6,990 nt of DNA from FEN-680 sp036781505 (GTDB lineage Bacteria; Actinomycetota; Geothermincolia; Fen-727; Anoxymicrobiaceae), in assembly GCA_036781505.1 (NCBI GenBank), contig DAIQAV010000131.1, forward strand, positions 1-6,990. Reading direction: 5' to 3'. The notes under the pieces are model-generated. The model ran no database searches, was not told where the DNA came from, and saw only the letters and a program-made list of their open reading frames with translations. Positions 1-6,495 of the stretch are shown piece by piece (the first letter of the stretch is position 1; the number at the start of each line of letters is the position of its first letter). Both the position numbers and the translations under genes were made by a program.

Positions 1-21
1 TACCACGTTGTTTACGTACAT
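1..21 (-). CDS. 5' end of a divergent gene, product unknown (partial)
   Basis: Only seven codons are inside the window, reading M-Y-V-N-N-V-V on the minus strand and running off the left edge. The support is the start context. An ATG (21 to 19) is preceded on the minus strand by AAGGAG (complement of 27-32) with a 5-nt spacer, which is as good a ribosome site as any in the window. It is followed by an open frame to the edge. The gene would be divergent from the XRE regulator and share its roughly 150-bp AT-richer promoter region. A short GC palindrome (CCGGC-AGC-GCCGG, 39-51) would lie in its 5' leader. Seven residues are too few to assign a family. A chance ATG next to a purine run is possible. 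Confidence 0.5.
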
Positions 22-117
22 ACCGGCTCCTTTTCCGACCGGCAGCGCCGGCACTTCTGGTTGTTTTGTTGACTATTGGCGTCTAGTATTGGTATCATAA
101 TAGAGTCCGATGCAGTG

Positions 118-148
118 TTGCGATATTGACAAGTTACTTGGCTATAAT
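118..148 (+). promoter_or_regulatory. Putative promoter of the XRE regulator gene
   Basis: A perfect TATAAT (143-148) sits where a transcript would begin near 155, just before the GGAGGT ribosome site at 162. The best -35 candidate at acceptable spacing is TTGCGA (118-123), with a 19-nt spacer. A perfect TTGACA (126-131) also occurs but is only 11 nt from the -10, too close for a standard sigma-70 promoter. The -10 assignment is fairly good; the -35 is uncertain. Confidence 0.5.
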
Positions 149-152
149 CGCA
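119..152. promoter_or_regulatory. Nested dyad over the promoter, possible operator
   Basis: An 11-bp palindrome CAAGT-T-ACTTG (130-140) lies directly upstream of the TATAAT box. It is enclosed by a second inverted pair, TGCGAT (119-124) and ATCGCA (147-152), whose centre (135.5) almost coincides with that of the inner palindrome (135). The pair covers the likely -35 to -10 interval. This is the usual position for a repressor site, and the adjacent gene encodes a helix-turn-helix protein, so autoregulation is a natural inference. No binding site for this protein is known to me. Confidence 0.4.
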
Positions 153-161
153 CAAGGTTCT

Positions 162-167
162 GGAGGT
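162..167 (+). promoter_or_regulatory. Ribosome binding site deciding the XRE gene start
   Basis: GGAGGT is a near-complete Shine-Dalgarno. It overlaps the GTG at 166-168, so it cannot serve that codon. It stands 10 nt before the in-frame TTG at 178-180, an acceptable spacing. This favours the TTG start over the longer GTG start, which would have only a weak AAGG (153-156) upstream. Confidence 0.55.
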
Positions 168-177
168 GTCAACACTT

Positions 178-435
178 TTGAGTCCTGAATCTGAAAAAAA
201 GATCAACATCTCCGACGAAGAGGTCAAAAAGTACGACAGCTCGCTCGCCAGTCGCATGAAAGACCTGCGTGATGAGCGTGGCCTCAAGCGCGACTGGGTG
301 GCACGGCAGCTGGGCGTCCACTACAACACGCTCAAGAACTGGGAGCTGGGAAAGGCCCACCCAGGCACGCGCGAGCTTCTCGCACTTGCGCGCATCTACC
401 ACATCGAGCCCGAGGAGTTCTTCCAGGGCATCTGA
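178..435 (+). CDS. Small XRE-family helix-turn-helix DNA-binding protein
   Basis: This is an 85-residue cytoplasmic protein that probably acts as a transcription regulator. The first 25 or so residues are charged and probably a flexible or helical lead-in (SPESEKKINISDEEVKKY). Residues from about 25 to the end form a single HTH_3/XRE domain. Recognisable elements are the first helix (ASRMKDLRDERGL), the turn and recognition helix (DWVARQLGVHYNTLKNWELGK) and the closing helices (TRELLALARIYHIEPEEFF). The pattern of a V-A-x-x-L-G-V helix followed by N-W-E-x-G is typical of this fold. There is no ligand-binding or peptidase domain, so any signal input must come from elsewhere. A GTG at 166 would add four residues (MSTL); I prefer the TTG because of the ribosome site. 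The gene lies 131 nt upstream of the sensor kinase on the same strand, with its own promoter and a possible operator. Its target genes cannot be read from the window. Confidence 0.85.
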   Translation: MSPESEKKINISDEEVKKYDSSLASRMKDLRDERGLKRDWVARQLGVHYNTLKNWELGKAHPGTRELLALARIYHIEPEEFFQGI

Positions 436-566
436 CCGCTCGCACGGCACGCCTCTATCGTCGTCGGCTCTCGCCGGCTTCACGGGCGTGAATGAGACAA
501 ATCAAAGTGCACCTGTCTCTATCGTGCTAACATTGATTTTGTTTGAGATAGACGCGGGAGACGGCG
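436..566 (+). promoter_or_regulatory. Intergenic region with a putative kinase promoter
   Basis: The region begins with GC-rich sequence carrying a weak 6-bp hairpin (GTCGGC 463-468, GCCGGC 473-478, loop TCTC). The hairpin has no T-run, so it is not a convincing terminator. The second half is AT-richer and holds an extended -10-like TGCTAACAT (525-533) with no good -35. A GGGAG ribosome site (556-560) stands 6 nt before the kinase ATG at 567. A promoter here is plausible, but read-through from the XRE gene is equally possible. Confidence 0.3.
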
Positions 567-3530
567 ATGCCGAACGGTAACGGCGATAAATTCTATCAAC
601 TATATGAGTCCATCCTTGAAGGGATCGTCAGCGTCACCCTCGAGGGGCGCATAACCGAGGCCAACAAGGCCTACCTCGACATGCTCGGATACGACCTCGA
701 GGAGCTCAGGGGCCGCACCTACCAGCAGATAACCCCGGCCAAGTGGCACGCCATGGAGCAGCAGATCGTGGAGACGCAGCTCGCGACCCGCGGCTACTCG
801 GACGAGTACGAGAAGGAGTACGTCCGCAAGGACGGCTCGGTCTTTCCCGTCTCGATTCGCACCTGGCTCGGGCGCGACGAAACCGGAACGCCCGTCTCGA
901 TGTGGGCGATGGTGCGGGACATAAGCGAGCGCAAGGTTTACGAGCTGGCCGACAACGCACTCAGGGAGAGCGAGGAGCGGTTCCGGCGCATCCTGGATAA
1001 CGCGCCGTTCGGCTACTACCGGGTCGGAAGAGACGGGCTCTGGCAGTACGTGAACCCGGTCTGGGAGCGCATGCACGGCTTCACGTCCGAAGAGGTCATC
1101 GGCAAGCCGTTCGAGATCACACAGCCAGCCGGCGCGGCCGATCAGGCAAGAGAGCTGGTGGCCAGGTCGCTCAGCGGCGAGACGATATCCGGCGAGTTCG
1201 GTCGACTCACCAAAGATGGCGAGATCGAGTACCACCGCTACAACATACAGCCGGTGAGCGACGGCGACGAGATCATCGCGATCGAGGGTTTCATCGACGA
1301 TATCACCGAGCAGAGGAGCGCAGAGGAGGCCCTGCGGGAGAGCGAGGAGCGCTACCGGCAGATTGTCGAGCACGCGGTGGAGGGGATATTCCAGACCACG
1401 CCCGACGGCAGGCTCCTCAGCGCGAACACAGCTTTCGCGAGCATGTACGGCTACGAGTCGCCGCGGCAGATGATGGATGGGGTCACCAACATCGCGACCC
1501 AGCTCTACGACGATCCCGAGCAGCGCGAGCTGATAAAGCACCTGCTTGGGCGAGACGGGTCCGTGACGGGGGAGGAAGTCCGTTTCAGGCGCCGCGACGG
1601 CAGCACGCTGTGGGTCTCGATCAATGCCCACGTGGTCAAGGACGATGAAGGCAACGTCATCTACTTTGAAGGGACCACCGAAGACATCACGCAACGACGG
1701 GAGGCTGAGGAGCACCTGCGTATAGCGCAGTTCGAGGTCGAGAAGGCCGGCGACATGATCATGAGGAACGACTTTGAGGGACGGGTCCTCTCCGTCAACG
1801 ATTCGGCCTGCCGGACCTACGGGTACACGCGTGAGGAGATGCTCGGGCTGCATGTCTGGGACGTGGACCCGGACATTACCGAGGAGGGCTGGCGCGACAC
1901 CTGGGAGGAGAGGAAGACGCAGGGAGGCACCCATTTTGAGACTGTGGGGCGACGCAAGGACGGCACGGAATTCTCGGCGGAGATGACGCTCAACTACTTC
2001 GAGTTCGAGGGGCAGGAGTACTTCGTCGTCATGGGCAGGGACGTCTCCGAGGAGAAGAGAGCCGACGAGGAACGCGCTGAAGCCGAGCGCAAGTACATGG
2101 AGCTTGCCGAATCGCTGCCCCAGGTCGTGTTCGAGCTCGACCAGACCGGACGCATCGTTTATGTCAACCGCACCGGAGTGGAGATGTTCGGGTTCGAGCA
2201 AAGCGACGTCGAAAACGGAGTGCACGCGCTGGACATCATCGAGGAAGTCGACAGGGAGAGGGTGTCGGGCGCGATCGACAAGATGATGGACGGCCGCTCC
2301 ACCGGAGCGATCAGGGAGTACGTCGCCAGGCGCAAGGACGGCTCGACTTTCCCTGCGATGGTCTTCTCGACGCTGGTGGAAGACAGCGAAGGCAACCCCG
2401 GCGGGATCCGTGGAATCCTCACCGACATCTCCGAGCGAAAAGCTTATGAGGAAGCGCTGGGGGCGAGCGAGAAGAAATACCGCGAGCTGGCGAACAGCCT
2501 CCCCGAGATCGTCTTCGAGATAGACAGCAACGGCGTGTTCACGTACGTCAACGAGGGCGGCGCCACCCGCTTCGGCTACACGCCGGAGGAGCTGGTGGGC
2601 AAGATGAACACGTTGGACGTGATGGTGCCCGAGGACAGGCCGCGGGGCATCCAGGCTATGCAGACCCTGCTGGAAGAAGGCAAGGTCGGGCCGTCGGAGT
2701 ACCGGGTGCTGCGCAAGGACGGCAGCGGCTTCGACGCCATGATCTACTCACAGCTGGCGATGCGCGACGGCAAGCCGTTCGGCATGAACGGCATCGTTAT
2801 GGACATCTCCGAGCGAAAGCGATACGAGGAGGAGCTGCAGCGCGCGAACGTCGAGCTTGACGGCTTCGCCCACACAGTCTCGCACGACCTGAGGGGGCCG
2901 CTCAGCGTTATCGTTTTCGCGGGCGAGCTGATCAGCCAGAACATCGACGAGCCCATGACCCCTGAGGTTAAAGAGGTCGTGCTCGACGCCAGCGAGATGA
3001 TCAACAAGAACATCGGAAAGGCCACTGACCTCATCGAGGACCTGCTCTCGCTCGCGGAGGCGGGCCAGAAGCCGGTGCACGTGACCGAGGTCGACGTGCG
3101 CGAGGTGGTCGAGAACGTGCTCGACGAGAACGCCGTGGCGCTTCGCAAGATGGGCGTGAAGGTGAAGGTGGGCGACGACCTGGGGACGGTAAGGGTCAAC
3201 CAGACGCACCTCTATCAGATCTTTGCGAACCTCGTCCGCAATGCGATCCACCACAGCGGCGCCGACTATCTTGAGATAGAAATAGTGCGACTGCCGACCA
3301 TCGAGGGCGCCACCCACCGCTACCTGGTGAAGGACAACGGCGTGGGAATACCCTCGGACAAGCTGAACAAGATCTTCATCCCGTTCTTCAGGGGACCGGA
3401 TGGCGGGCACGGCATCGGCCTGTCGACCGTTCAGAAAGCCGTGCGGCTGTACGGCGGCTGGATCAGGGCGTACAACGACGACGGCGCCTGCTTTGAGTTC
3501 GTGATCATGGACTGCCCGGACAGCGATTAA
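567..3530 (+). CDS. Soluble sensor histidine kinase with six PAS domains
   Basis: This 987-residue protein should autophosphorylate in response to signals sensed by its PAS modules. Six PAS/PAC units can be read at about residues 8-123, 138-248, 262-376, 389-494, 509-624 and 637-750. Most of them have the RKDGS-like turn and end in D-I-S/T-E-R. Charged helical linkers such as LRESEERF join several of them. The kinase core follows. The H-box SHDLRGPLSVI has its phospho-acceptor at His773. The N-box is NLVRN (Asn888, Asn892), the G1 box is DNGVGIP (923-929), the F box is FIPFFRG and the G2 box is GHGIGLS (947-953). All expected catalytic motifs are present, so it should be active. I see no signal peptide, membrane helix or receiver domain, so it is probably cytosolic and passes phosphate to a separate regulator not encoded here. 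PAS domains can bind haem, flavin or small ligands, but which one applies here is not evident. The start has GGGAG at 6-nt spacing. The 3' end converges on the glycyl radical enzyme gene. Confidence 0.95.
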   Translation: MPNGNGDKFYQLYESILEGIVSVTLEGRITEANKAYLDMLGYDLEELRGRTYQQITPAKWHAMEQQIVETQLATRGYSDEYEKEYVRKDGSVFPVSIRTWLGRDETGTPVSMWAMVRDISERKVYELADNALRESEERFRRILDNAPFGYYRVGRDGLWQYVNPVWERMHGFTSEEVIGKPFEITQPAGAADQARELVARSLSGETISGEFGRLTKDGEIEYHRYNIQPVSDGDEIIAIEGFIDDITEQRSAEEALRESEERYRQIVEHAVEGIFQTTPDGRLLSANTAFASMYGYESPRQMMDGVTNIATQLYDDPEQRELIKHLLGRDGSVTGEEVRFRRRDGSTLWVSINAHVVKDDEGNVIYFEGTTEDITQRREAEEHLRIAQFEVEKAGDMIMRNDFEGRVLSVNDSACRTYGYTREEMLGLHVWDVDPDITEEGWRDTWEERKTQGGTHFETVGRRKDGTEFSAEMTLNYFEFEGQEYFVVMGRDVSEEKRADEERAEAERKYMELAESLPQVVFELDQTGRIVYVNRTGVEMFGFEQSDVENGVHALDIIEEVDRERVSGAIDKMMDGRSTGAIREYVARRKDGSTFPAMVFSTLVEDSEGNPGGIRGILTDISERKAYEEALGASEKKYRELANSLPEIVFEIDSNGVFTYVNEGGATRFGYTPEELVGKMNTLDVMVPEDRPRGIQAMQTLLEEGKVGPSEYRVLRKDGSGFDAMIYSQLAMRDGKPFGMNGIVMDISERKRYEEELQRANVELDGFAHTVSHDLRGPLSVIVFAGELISQNIDEPMTPEVKEVVLDASEMINKNIGKATDLIEDLLSLAEAGQKPVHVTEVDVREVVENVLDENAVALRKMGVKVKVGDDLGTVRVNQTHLYQIFANLVRNAIHHSGADYLEIEIVRLPTIEGATHRYLVKDNGVGIPSDKLNKIFIPFFRGPDGGHGIGLSTVQKAVRLYGGWIRAYNDDGACFEFVIMDCPDSD

Positions 3531-3531
3531 A

Positions 3532-3570
3532 AAATGCAAGTTTGGAGGTCAGACCCCAAAACTTGCATTT
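3532..3570. terminator. Hairpin terminator between convergent genes
   Basis: A perfect 12-bp inverted repeat (AAATGCAAGTTT 3532-3543, AAACTTGCATTT 3559-3570) encloses GGTC-A-GACC, which extends the stem after two mismatches. On the minus strand the hairpin is followed by six T residues (complement of 3529-3534), so it fits an intrinsic terminator for the glycyl radical enzyme, overlapping its stop codon. On the plus strand it sits one base after the kinase stop but has only TTT behind it. The GGTC/GACCCC core resembles the palindromic repeats further right, so it may be a repeat used as a terminator. Confidence 0.65.
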
Positions 3571-5971
3571 ACGCCGGATGCAACCTCGTCCTCTTGATTA
3601 TCTCCGCCTTGGCCGTGTCCGGCAGGTCGTCGAAGTAAGCGCAGTAGCCCGCTACCCGTACCACCAGTTCGGGATACTTGCCCGGGTTGGTGCGCGCGTC
3701 CTCGAGCATCTCGGGGTCGAGCACGTTGAGCTGCACCTCGAGGCCGCCCCTCTCGAAGAACCCCTTCACCAGTCCCTTGAGGATGCCCAGCCCCTTGTCG
3801 CCGGCGACGTCCGCCGGGTCGAAGCGCATGTTGAGCGCGTTGCCGTTGGCCATCAGCGACGAGTCTACCGCCGCCACGGAGCTCAGCATCGCCGTGGGGC
3901 CGGCCTTGTCGGCGCCGCACGCCGGCCCTATCCCGGAGGCGAAAGTCTCGCCGGCCTTACGCCCCGAGGGCAGCGCCGCGGTCAGCTCGCCGAAGGCGAC
4001 GTGGCAGGTCACCGAGTAGAAGCCGGGCACGTACGCTCCCCCGCGCACGCTGGTGTGGCGCGCGAGCGAATCGTGGAACATGTGGACGACCAGGTCGGCG
4101 TAGCGGTCGGGCAGCCCCTCGTCGTTGCCGAACTTGGGTGCTTTTAAGAGCTCGGCCCGCATCGTTTCGCGTCCGGCGAAGTCGGCGCGCAGCGCCTCGA
4201 CCACCTCGCGCATGGTGTACTTCTTCTTCTTGAACACGACAGTATCGAGCGCGGCAAGCGAGTCGGCGACGTCGGGGACGCCCACGCCCTGGATCCCGCT
4301 GGAGTTGTAGGTCGCGCCGCCCTCGGTCAGGTCTTTTCCCGACTCGAGACAGCCCTCGACCAGCATCGAGGAGAGCGGCGTGGGATGGTAGTCGATATTG
4401 GCCTGCTCGACCACGTGGAAGTCGTCGATCATGCGGTCGATCATGGCGTCGAGCTGGGCGCGGAAGGCGTCGATGACGTCGTCCATCGACTCGAAGGCCG
4501 CGGGGTCGCCGGTGCGAACGACTCCCGTCATGTCCATATGGCGCGAGGTCGCGTTCTCGATGGCGCGGCTCGCTTTGCGCACCACTGGCGCCTGACCCCA
4601 GTGGTGCATGCGGCGGCCGTTGTTGAGCGCGAGCTCCAGGCAGATCGGCAGGTTGAACAGGCCGGCGTCGGTGGAGAGGAAGCTCCTGCCGGGGATGGAC
4701 GGCTCAACGCATCCCACGATGCCGTAGCCGCGGGCCACCTCCACCGGATAGCCGTGGGCGACCAGCGCGGGCACGACAGCTTCGTCGTTGAAGAGAGCCG
4801 GGACGCCGTGGCCCTGCCGGGCCACGTCCAGCGCCCGCTCGAGGTAAACGTCGGGGGAGTCACGGTGCACGCGTGCCTGGTAGTTGGGGTCGCGCATGTG
4901 GTGGCGCTCCATGACGTCGAGGAGCAGCCAGGTCAGGTCGTTGACCGCGTCCCCGCCCGCCGCGTCGGTGCCGCCCACGATCGCGGCCTGCACGACCAGG
5001 TGCCCGCCGTGGTACTGCGATATGCGCTCGGAGAGGAGCATCACGTGCTCGGTCGCCTTGGCGCTGAACGCCAGCAGCAGCTCGAGCGCCTCGTCGCGGG
5101 TGATGCGCCCGGCCTCGATGTCGGCCCTGTAATAGGGATAGAGGTACTGGTCGATGCGCCCGAATGAGACGGCGCTGTTCAAGCTCTCGAGCATCACGCC
5201 CAGGTGGGTGAGCCAGAGCGACTGCAGGGCGTCGCGGAAAGTCTCGGCCGGCAGGGCCGGGACGCGGCGGCAGGTGCGCGCGATCTCCTCGAGCTGGGCG
5301 CGCCGCTCGGGGTCTCTATCGGAGGCGGCCTGGCGGTCGGCTTGGTCGGCCATGCGTCCGGCCCAGGTCTCCAGGGCCTGGCACACGATGCGGGCCGCCT
5401 TGTGCAGGTCGCCGCGCTTGTCCTTGATGGACGCGACGTAGCCCCGCGTGCCCAGTTGGAGTAGCTTCTCGTAGTCGGGCAGGAAGTGCCCGATGCCGCC
5501 GGCCTCGTTGATGAGGTAGAAGGTCGGGTTCATCTGGTGCTTCATGTAGCGCGCCATCGCGACCGGGTTGGGGAACATGCGGGCCGGCATGCTGCGCCTC
5601 ATCCAGTAGGGGAGGACGCGGGTGATCAGGCGAAGGCGGTCTGCGATAGATATCTCGAACGGGTTCGTCTTGCGGCGGTCGATCCAGAGGAGCTCCTGGC
5701 TCATGAACGCGCTGGCCAGCTCCGGCTGCATGATGCAGCACTTGCGGCTGGTGCCGGCGTTGCCCGCGATGAGCTCGCCCGGGAAGATGATGGTCTGCTT
5801 GCGCTCCAGCAGGTAGGCGAGCGCCCGGGCCTGCCGGACCACCACCGGCTCTGAGGGGTCGTCGTGTTCTTTGGCGAACTCGGTGATCAGGTATGCCCGC
5901 TCGGGGCAGAGCCGCACTGGCTCGGCTGCCATGTCGCGCCTGATGGTCTCGATGCGCTCGGGGAGTTCCAT
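3569..5971 (-). CDS. Glycyl radical enzyme of the PFL2/dehydratase-like type
   Basis: This 800-residue protein belongs to the pyruvate formate-lyase-like family, whose members use a glycyl and a thiyl radical for anaerobic C-C, C-O or C-N chemistry. The PFL-like domain fills most of the protein. Recognisable stretches are FPGELIAGN near the N-terminus, SFGRIDQYLYPYY, VPALFNDE and the active-site GCVEP with Cys421 and Glu423. The C-terminal glycyl radical domain contains RGGAYVPGFYSVT, GPTAMLSSV and RVAGY with the radical site at Gly775. The single Cys in GCVEP, not a Cys-Cys pair, argues against pyruvate formate-lyase itself. From memory of glycerol dehydratase, its catalytic His164 and the Asp 14 residues after the Cys correspond here to His162 and Asp435. 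This hints at dehydratase-like chemistry, but the substrate is unknown. The linker from 453 to 486 is long and includes a palindromic repeat. No activating radical-SAM enzyme lies on either side within the window. No Shine-Dalgarno precedes the ATG; a TATAAT is 6 nt upstream. Confidence 0.93.
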   Translation of the reverse strand: MELPERIETIRRDMAAEPVRLCPERAYLITEFAKEHDDPSEPVVVRQARALAYLLERKQTIIFPGELIAGNAGTSRKCCIMQPELASAFMSQELLWIDRRKTNPFEISIADRLRLITRVLPYWMRRSMPARMFPNPVAMARYMKHQMNPTFYLINEAGGIGHFLPDYEKLLQLGTRGYVASIKDKRGDLHKAARIVCQALETWAGRMADQADRQAASDRDPERRAQLEEIARTCRRVPALPAETFRDALQSLWLTHLGVMLESLNSAVSFGRIDQYLYPYYRADIEAGRITRDEALELLLAFSAKATEHVMLLSERISQYHGGHLVVQAAIVGGTDAAGGDAVNDLTWLLLDVMERHHMRDPNYQARVHRDSPDVYLERALDVARQGHGVPALFNDEAVVPALVAHGYPVEVARGYGIVGCVEPSIPGRSFLSTDAGLFNLPICLELALNNGRRMHHWGQAPVVRKASRAIENATSRHMDMTGVVRTGDPAAFESMDDVIDAFRAQLDAMIDRMIDDFHVVEQANIDYHPTPLSSMLVEGCLESGKDLTEGGATYNSSGIQGVGVPDVADSLAALDTVVFKKKKYTMREVVEALRADFAGRETMRAELLKAPKFGNDEGLPDRYADLVVHMFHDSLARHTSVRGGAYVPGFYSVTCHVAFGELTAALPSGRKAGETFASGIGPACGADKAGPTAMLSSVAAVDSSLMANGNALNMRFDPADVAGDKGLGILKGLVKGFFERGGLEVQLNVLDPEMLEDARTNPGKYPELVVRVAGYCAYFDDLPDTAKAEIIKRTRLHPA
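4579..4607. repeat. Palindromic repeat copy A, inside the glycyl radical enzyme gene
   Basis: A perfect 10-bp stem (GCACCACTGG 4579-4588, CCAGTGGTGC 4598-4607) surrounds a 9-nt loop CGCCTGACC. It matches copy C (6525-6553) at 27 of 29 positions. The 23 nt from 4587 to 4609 are identical to copy B (6031-6053). It is read in frame on the minus strand as HHWGQAPVV, starting just after Met455. A perfect stem shared with two non-coding copies makes coincidence unlikely. It looks like a REP-type element that has entered the gene. Confidence 0.8.
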
Positions 5972-5977
5972 GACTCA

Positions 5978-5983
5978 ATTATA
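5978..5983 (-). promoter_or_regulatory. -10 box of the glycyl radical enzyme gene, near-leaderless
   Basis: A perfect TATAAT on the minus strand ends 6 nt before the ATG at 5971, so transcription would begin at or next to the start codon. No purine-rich ribosome site is present between or just before them. The -35 position (about 6001-6006) reads ACGCCG on the minus strand and falls inside the GC hairpin at 5999-6015, so no recognisable -35 remains. A chance TATAAT, with a start further inside the gene, is the alternative. Confidence 0.45.
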
Positions 5984-5998
5984 GACCCGTTTGGTGGC

Positions 5999-6015
5999 GC
6001 CGGCGTCCCGCCGGC
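5999..6015. repeat. Short perfect GC hairpin next to repeat copy B
   Basis: GCCGGCG (5999-6005) and CGCCGGC (6009-6015) form a 7-bp stem around a TCC loop, only 28 bp upstream of the glycyl radical enzyme ATG. It lies seven bases before repeat copy B, so the two form one composite block. It has no T-run and would not be an efficient terminator. It may be a separate dispersed repeat. Confidence 0.5.
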
Positions 6016-6022
6016 ATGGAAC

Positions 6023-6053
6023 GCACCCTCGGCGCCTGACCCCAGTGGTGCAT
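6023..6053. repeat. Palindromic repeat copy B
   Basis: The right 23 nt (6031-6053) are identical to copy A. The left arm, GCACCCTCGG, has three changes that disrupt the middle of the stem. This is an eroded or partial copy in the intergenic region upstream of the glycyl radical enzyme gene, in the same orientation as A and C. Read on the minus strand it gives the same peptide phase as in the gene (MHHWGQAP), although here it is not part of a gene. Confidence 0.75.
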
Positions 6054-6241
6054 AGGTAGGCCGCGGAAGAATTCGGGAAGGAAACCGGGGGGTCGAAGCG
6101 AAATAAGCACCTGCGACTCATCAGACGACGACTCGGGAGGGGCGAGGGCTTGTGGATTCTGAACAAGGAAACCGCGCGACAGCGCCCCCTGCACGTCCCG
6201 ACGAGCGGCGGAGGCACCAGGGGGACAGGGGGGGAATGGGA
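6054..6241. other. Non-coding stretch before the small gene
   Basis: No gene is supported here. The stretch is G-rich near its right end (runs of G at 6220-6234). It contains a 10-bp direct repeat AAGGAAACCG (6078-6087 and 6165-6174) and a weak CTTGT/ACAAG hairpin (6149-6167). A GTG at 6152 with GGGAGGGG upstream would extend the next gene by 30 residues, but the added segment is low-complexity and rich in R, G and P. I looked for riboswitch and tRNA signatures and found none. Confidence 0.4.
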
Positions 6242-6421
6242 ATGGACCGCAGACCCGAGATGGACCGTCGGGAGGTGGCGCTCGAACTGGTGAAACTCGG
6301 GGCGACGACCGGCTTCATACCGAAGTCGGACGAGCCCGAGTTCGTCACCCTGCTTAAGTCTTACACTCAGGCTTTCGAGGCCGTCATCGAGAGCGAGCGC
6401 ACTCCCATGTTGAGGAAGTAG
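6242..6421 (+). CDS. Small hypothetical protein, 59 residues
   Basis: I do not recognise the family. The chosen ATG follows GGGGGGA (6229-6235) by 6 nt. An ATG two codons earlier (6236) is too close to the same site, and a GTG at 6152 would add a low-complexity R/G/P-rich segment. From there the protein is compact: a predicted helix (DRREVALELVKLG), a short hydrophobic link (ATTGFIPKSDEPE) and a second amphipathic helix (FVTLLKSYTQAFEAVIES), ending in a basic tail. There is no Cys, signal peptide or membrane segment, so it is probably a soluble two-helix protein. It lies between two repeat-bearing intergenic regions, diverges from the glycyl radical enzyme gene and is followed by a hairpin and then the acyl-CoA ligase. 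A role as a small partner or regulator is possible but nothing shows it. The regular heptad-like hydrophobic spacing favours a real gene. Confidence 0.6.
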   Translation: MDRRPEMDRREVALELVKLGATTGFIPKSDEPEFVTLLKSYTQAFEAVIESERTPMLRK

Positions 6422-6443
6422 CAGTCCCAATTCCTCGATAAAA

Positions 6444-6469
6444 AAGCCGCGTCCTCCGGGGCGCGGCTT
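6444..6469. terminator. GC-rich hairpin terminator
   Basis: An 11-bp stem, AAGCCGCGTCC with GGGCGCGGCTT (one T-G wobble), closes on the tetraloop TCCG. It starts 22 nt after the stop of the small gene. On the minus strand it is followed by TTTTTT (complement of 6440-6445 and the bases around it), a good intrinsic terminator tail. On the plus strand the tail is the weaker TTCACTTTGTG. It probably ends the small gene's transcript and blocks transcription from the right on the other strand. Confidence 0.65.
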
Positions 6470-6495
6470 CACTTTGTGTGCAAAGAAGCAAATAA

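Noticed and set aside
126..148. TTGACA and TATAAT as one sigma-70 promoter
   Set aside because: Both hexamers are perfect, but the spacer is only 11 nt, too short for normal recognition.
12..287. A 91-codon minus-strand frame overlapping the XRE gene
   Set aside because: It overlaps the well-supported HTH gene and its promoter, and has no domain. A different, better-placed minus-strand start is at 21.
600..2225. A 541-codon open frame on the minus strand opposite the sensor kinase
   Set aside because: It is the antisense shadow of a GC-rich gene whose plus-strand product has six PAS domains and kinase motifs. The minus product has no recognisable domain.
3542..5167. Open frames of 201 and 260 codons on the plus strand opposite the glycyl radical enzyme
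   Set aside because: They are rich in V, H, R and A with no domain signature, and lie wholly against a gene with clear catalytic motifs. They are by-products of codon bias.
6054..6241. A structured RNA or riboswitch upstream of the small gene
   Set aside because: G-rich runs and a direct repeat are present, but I could not match any known riboswitch core or find a consistent fold by eye.
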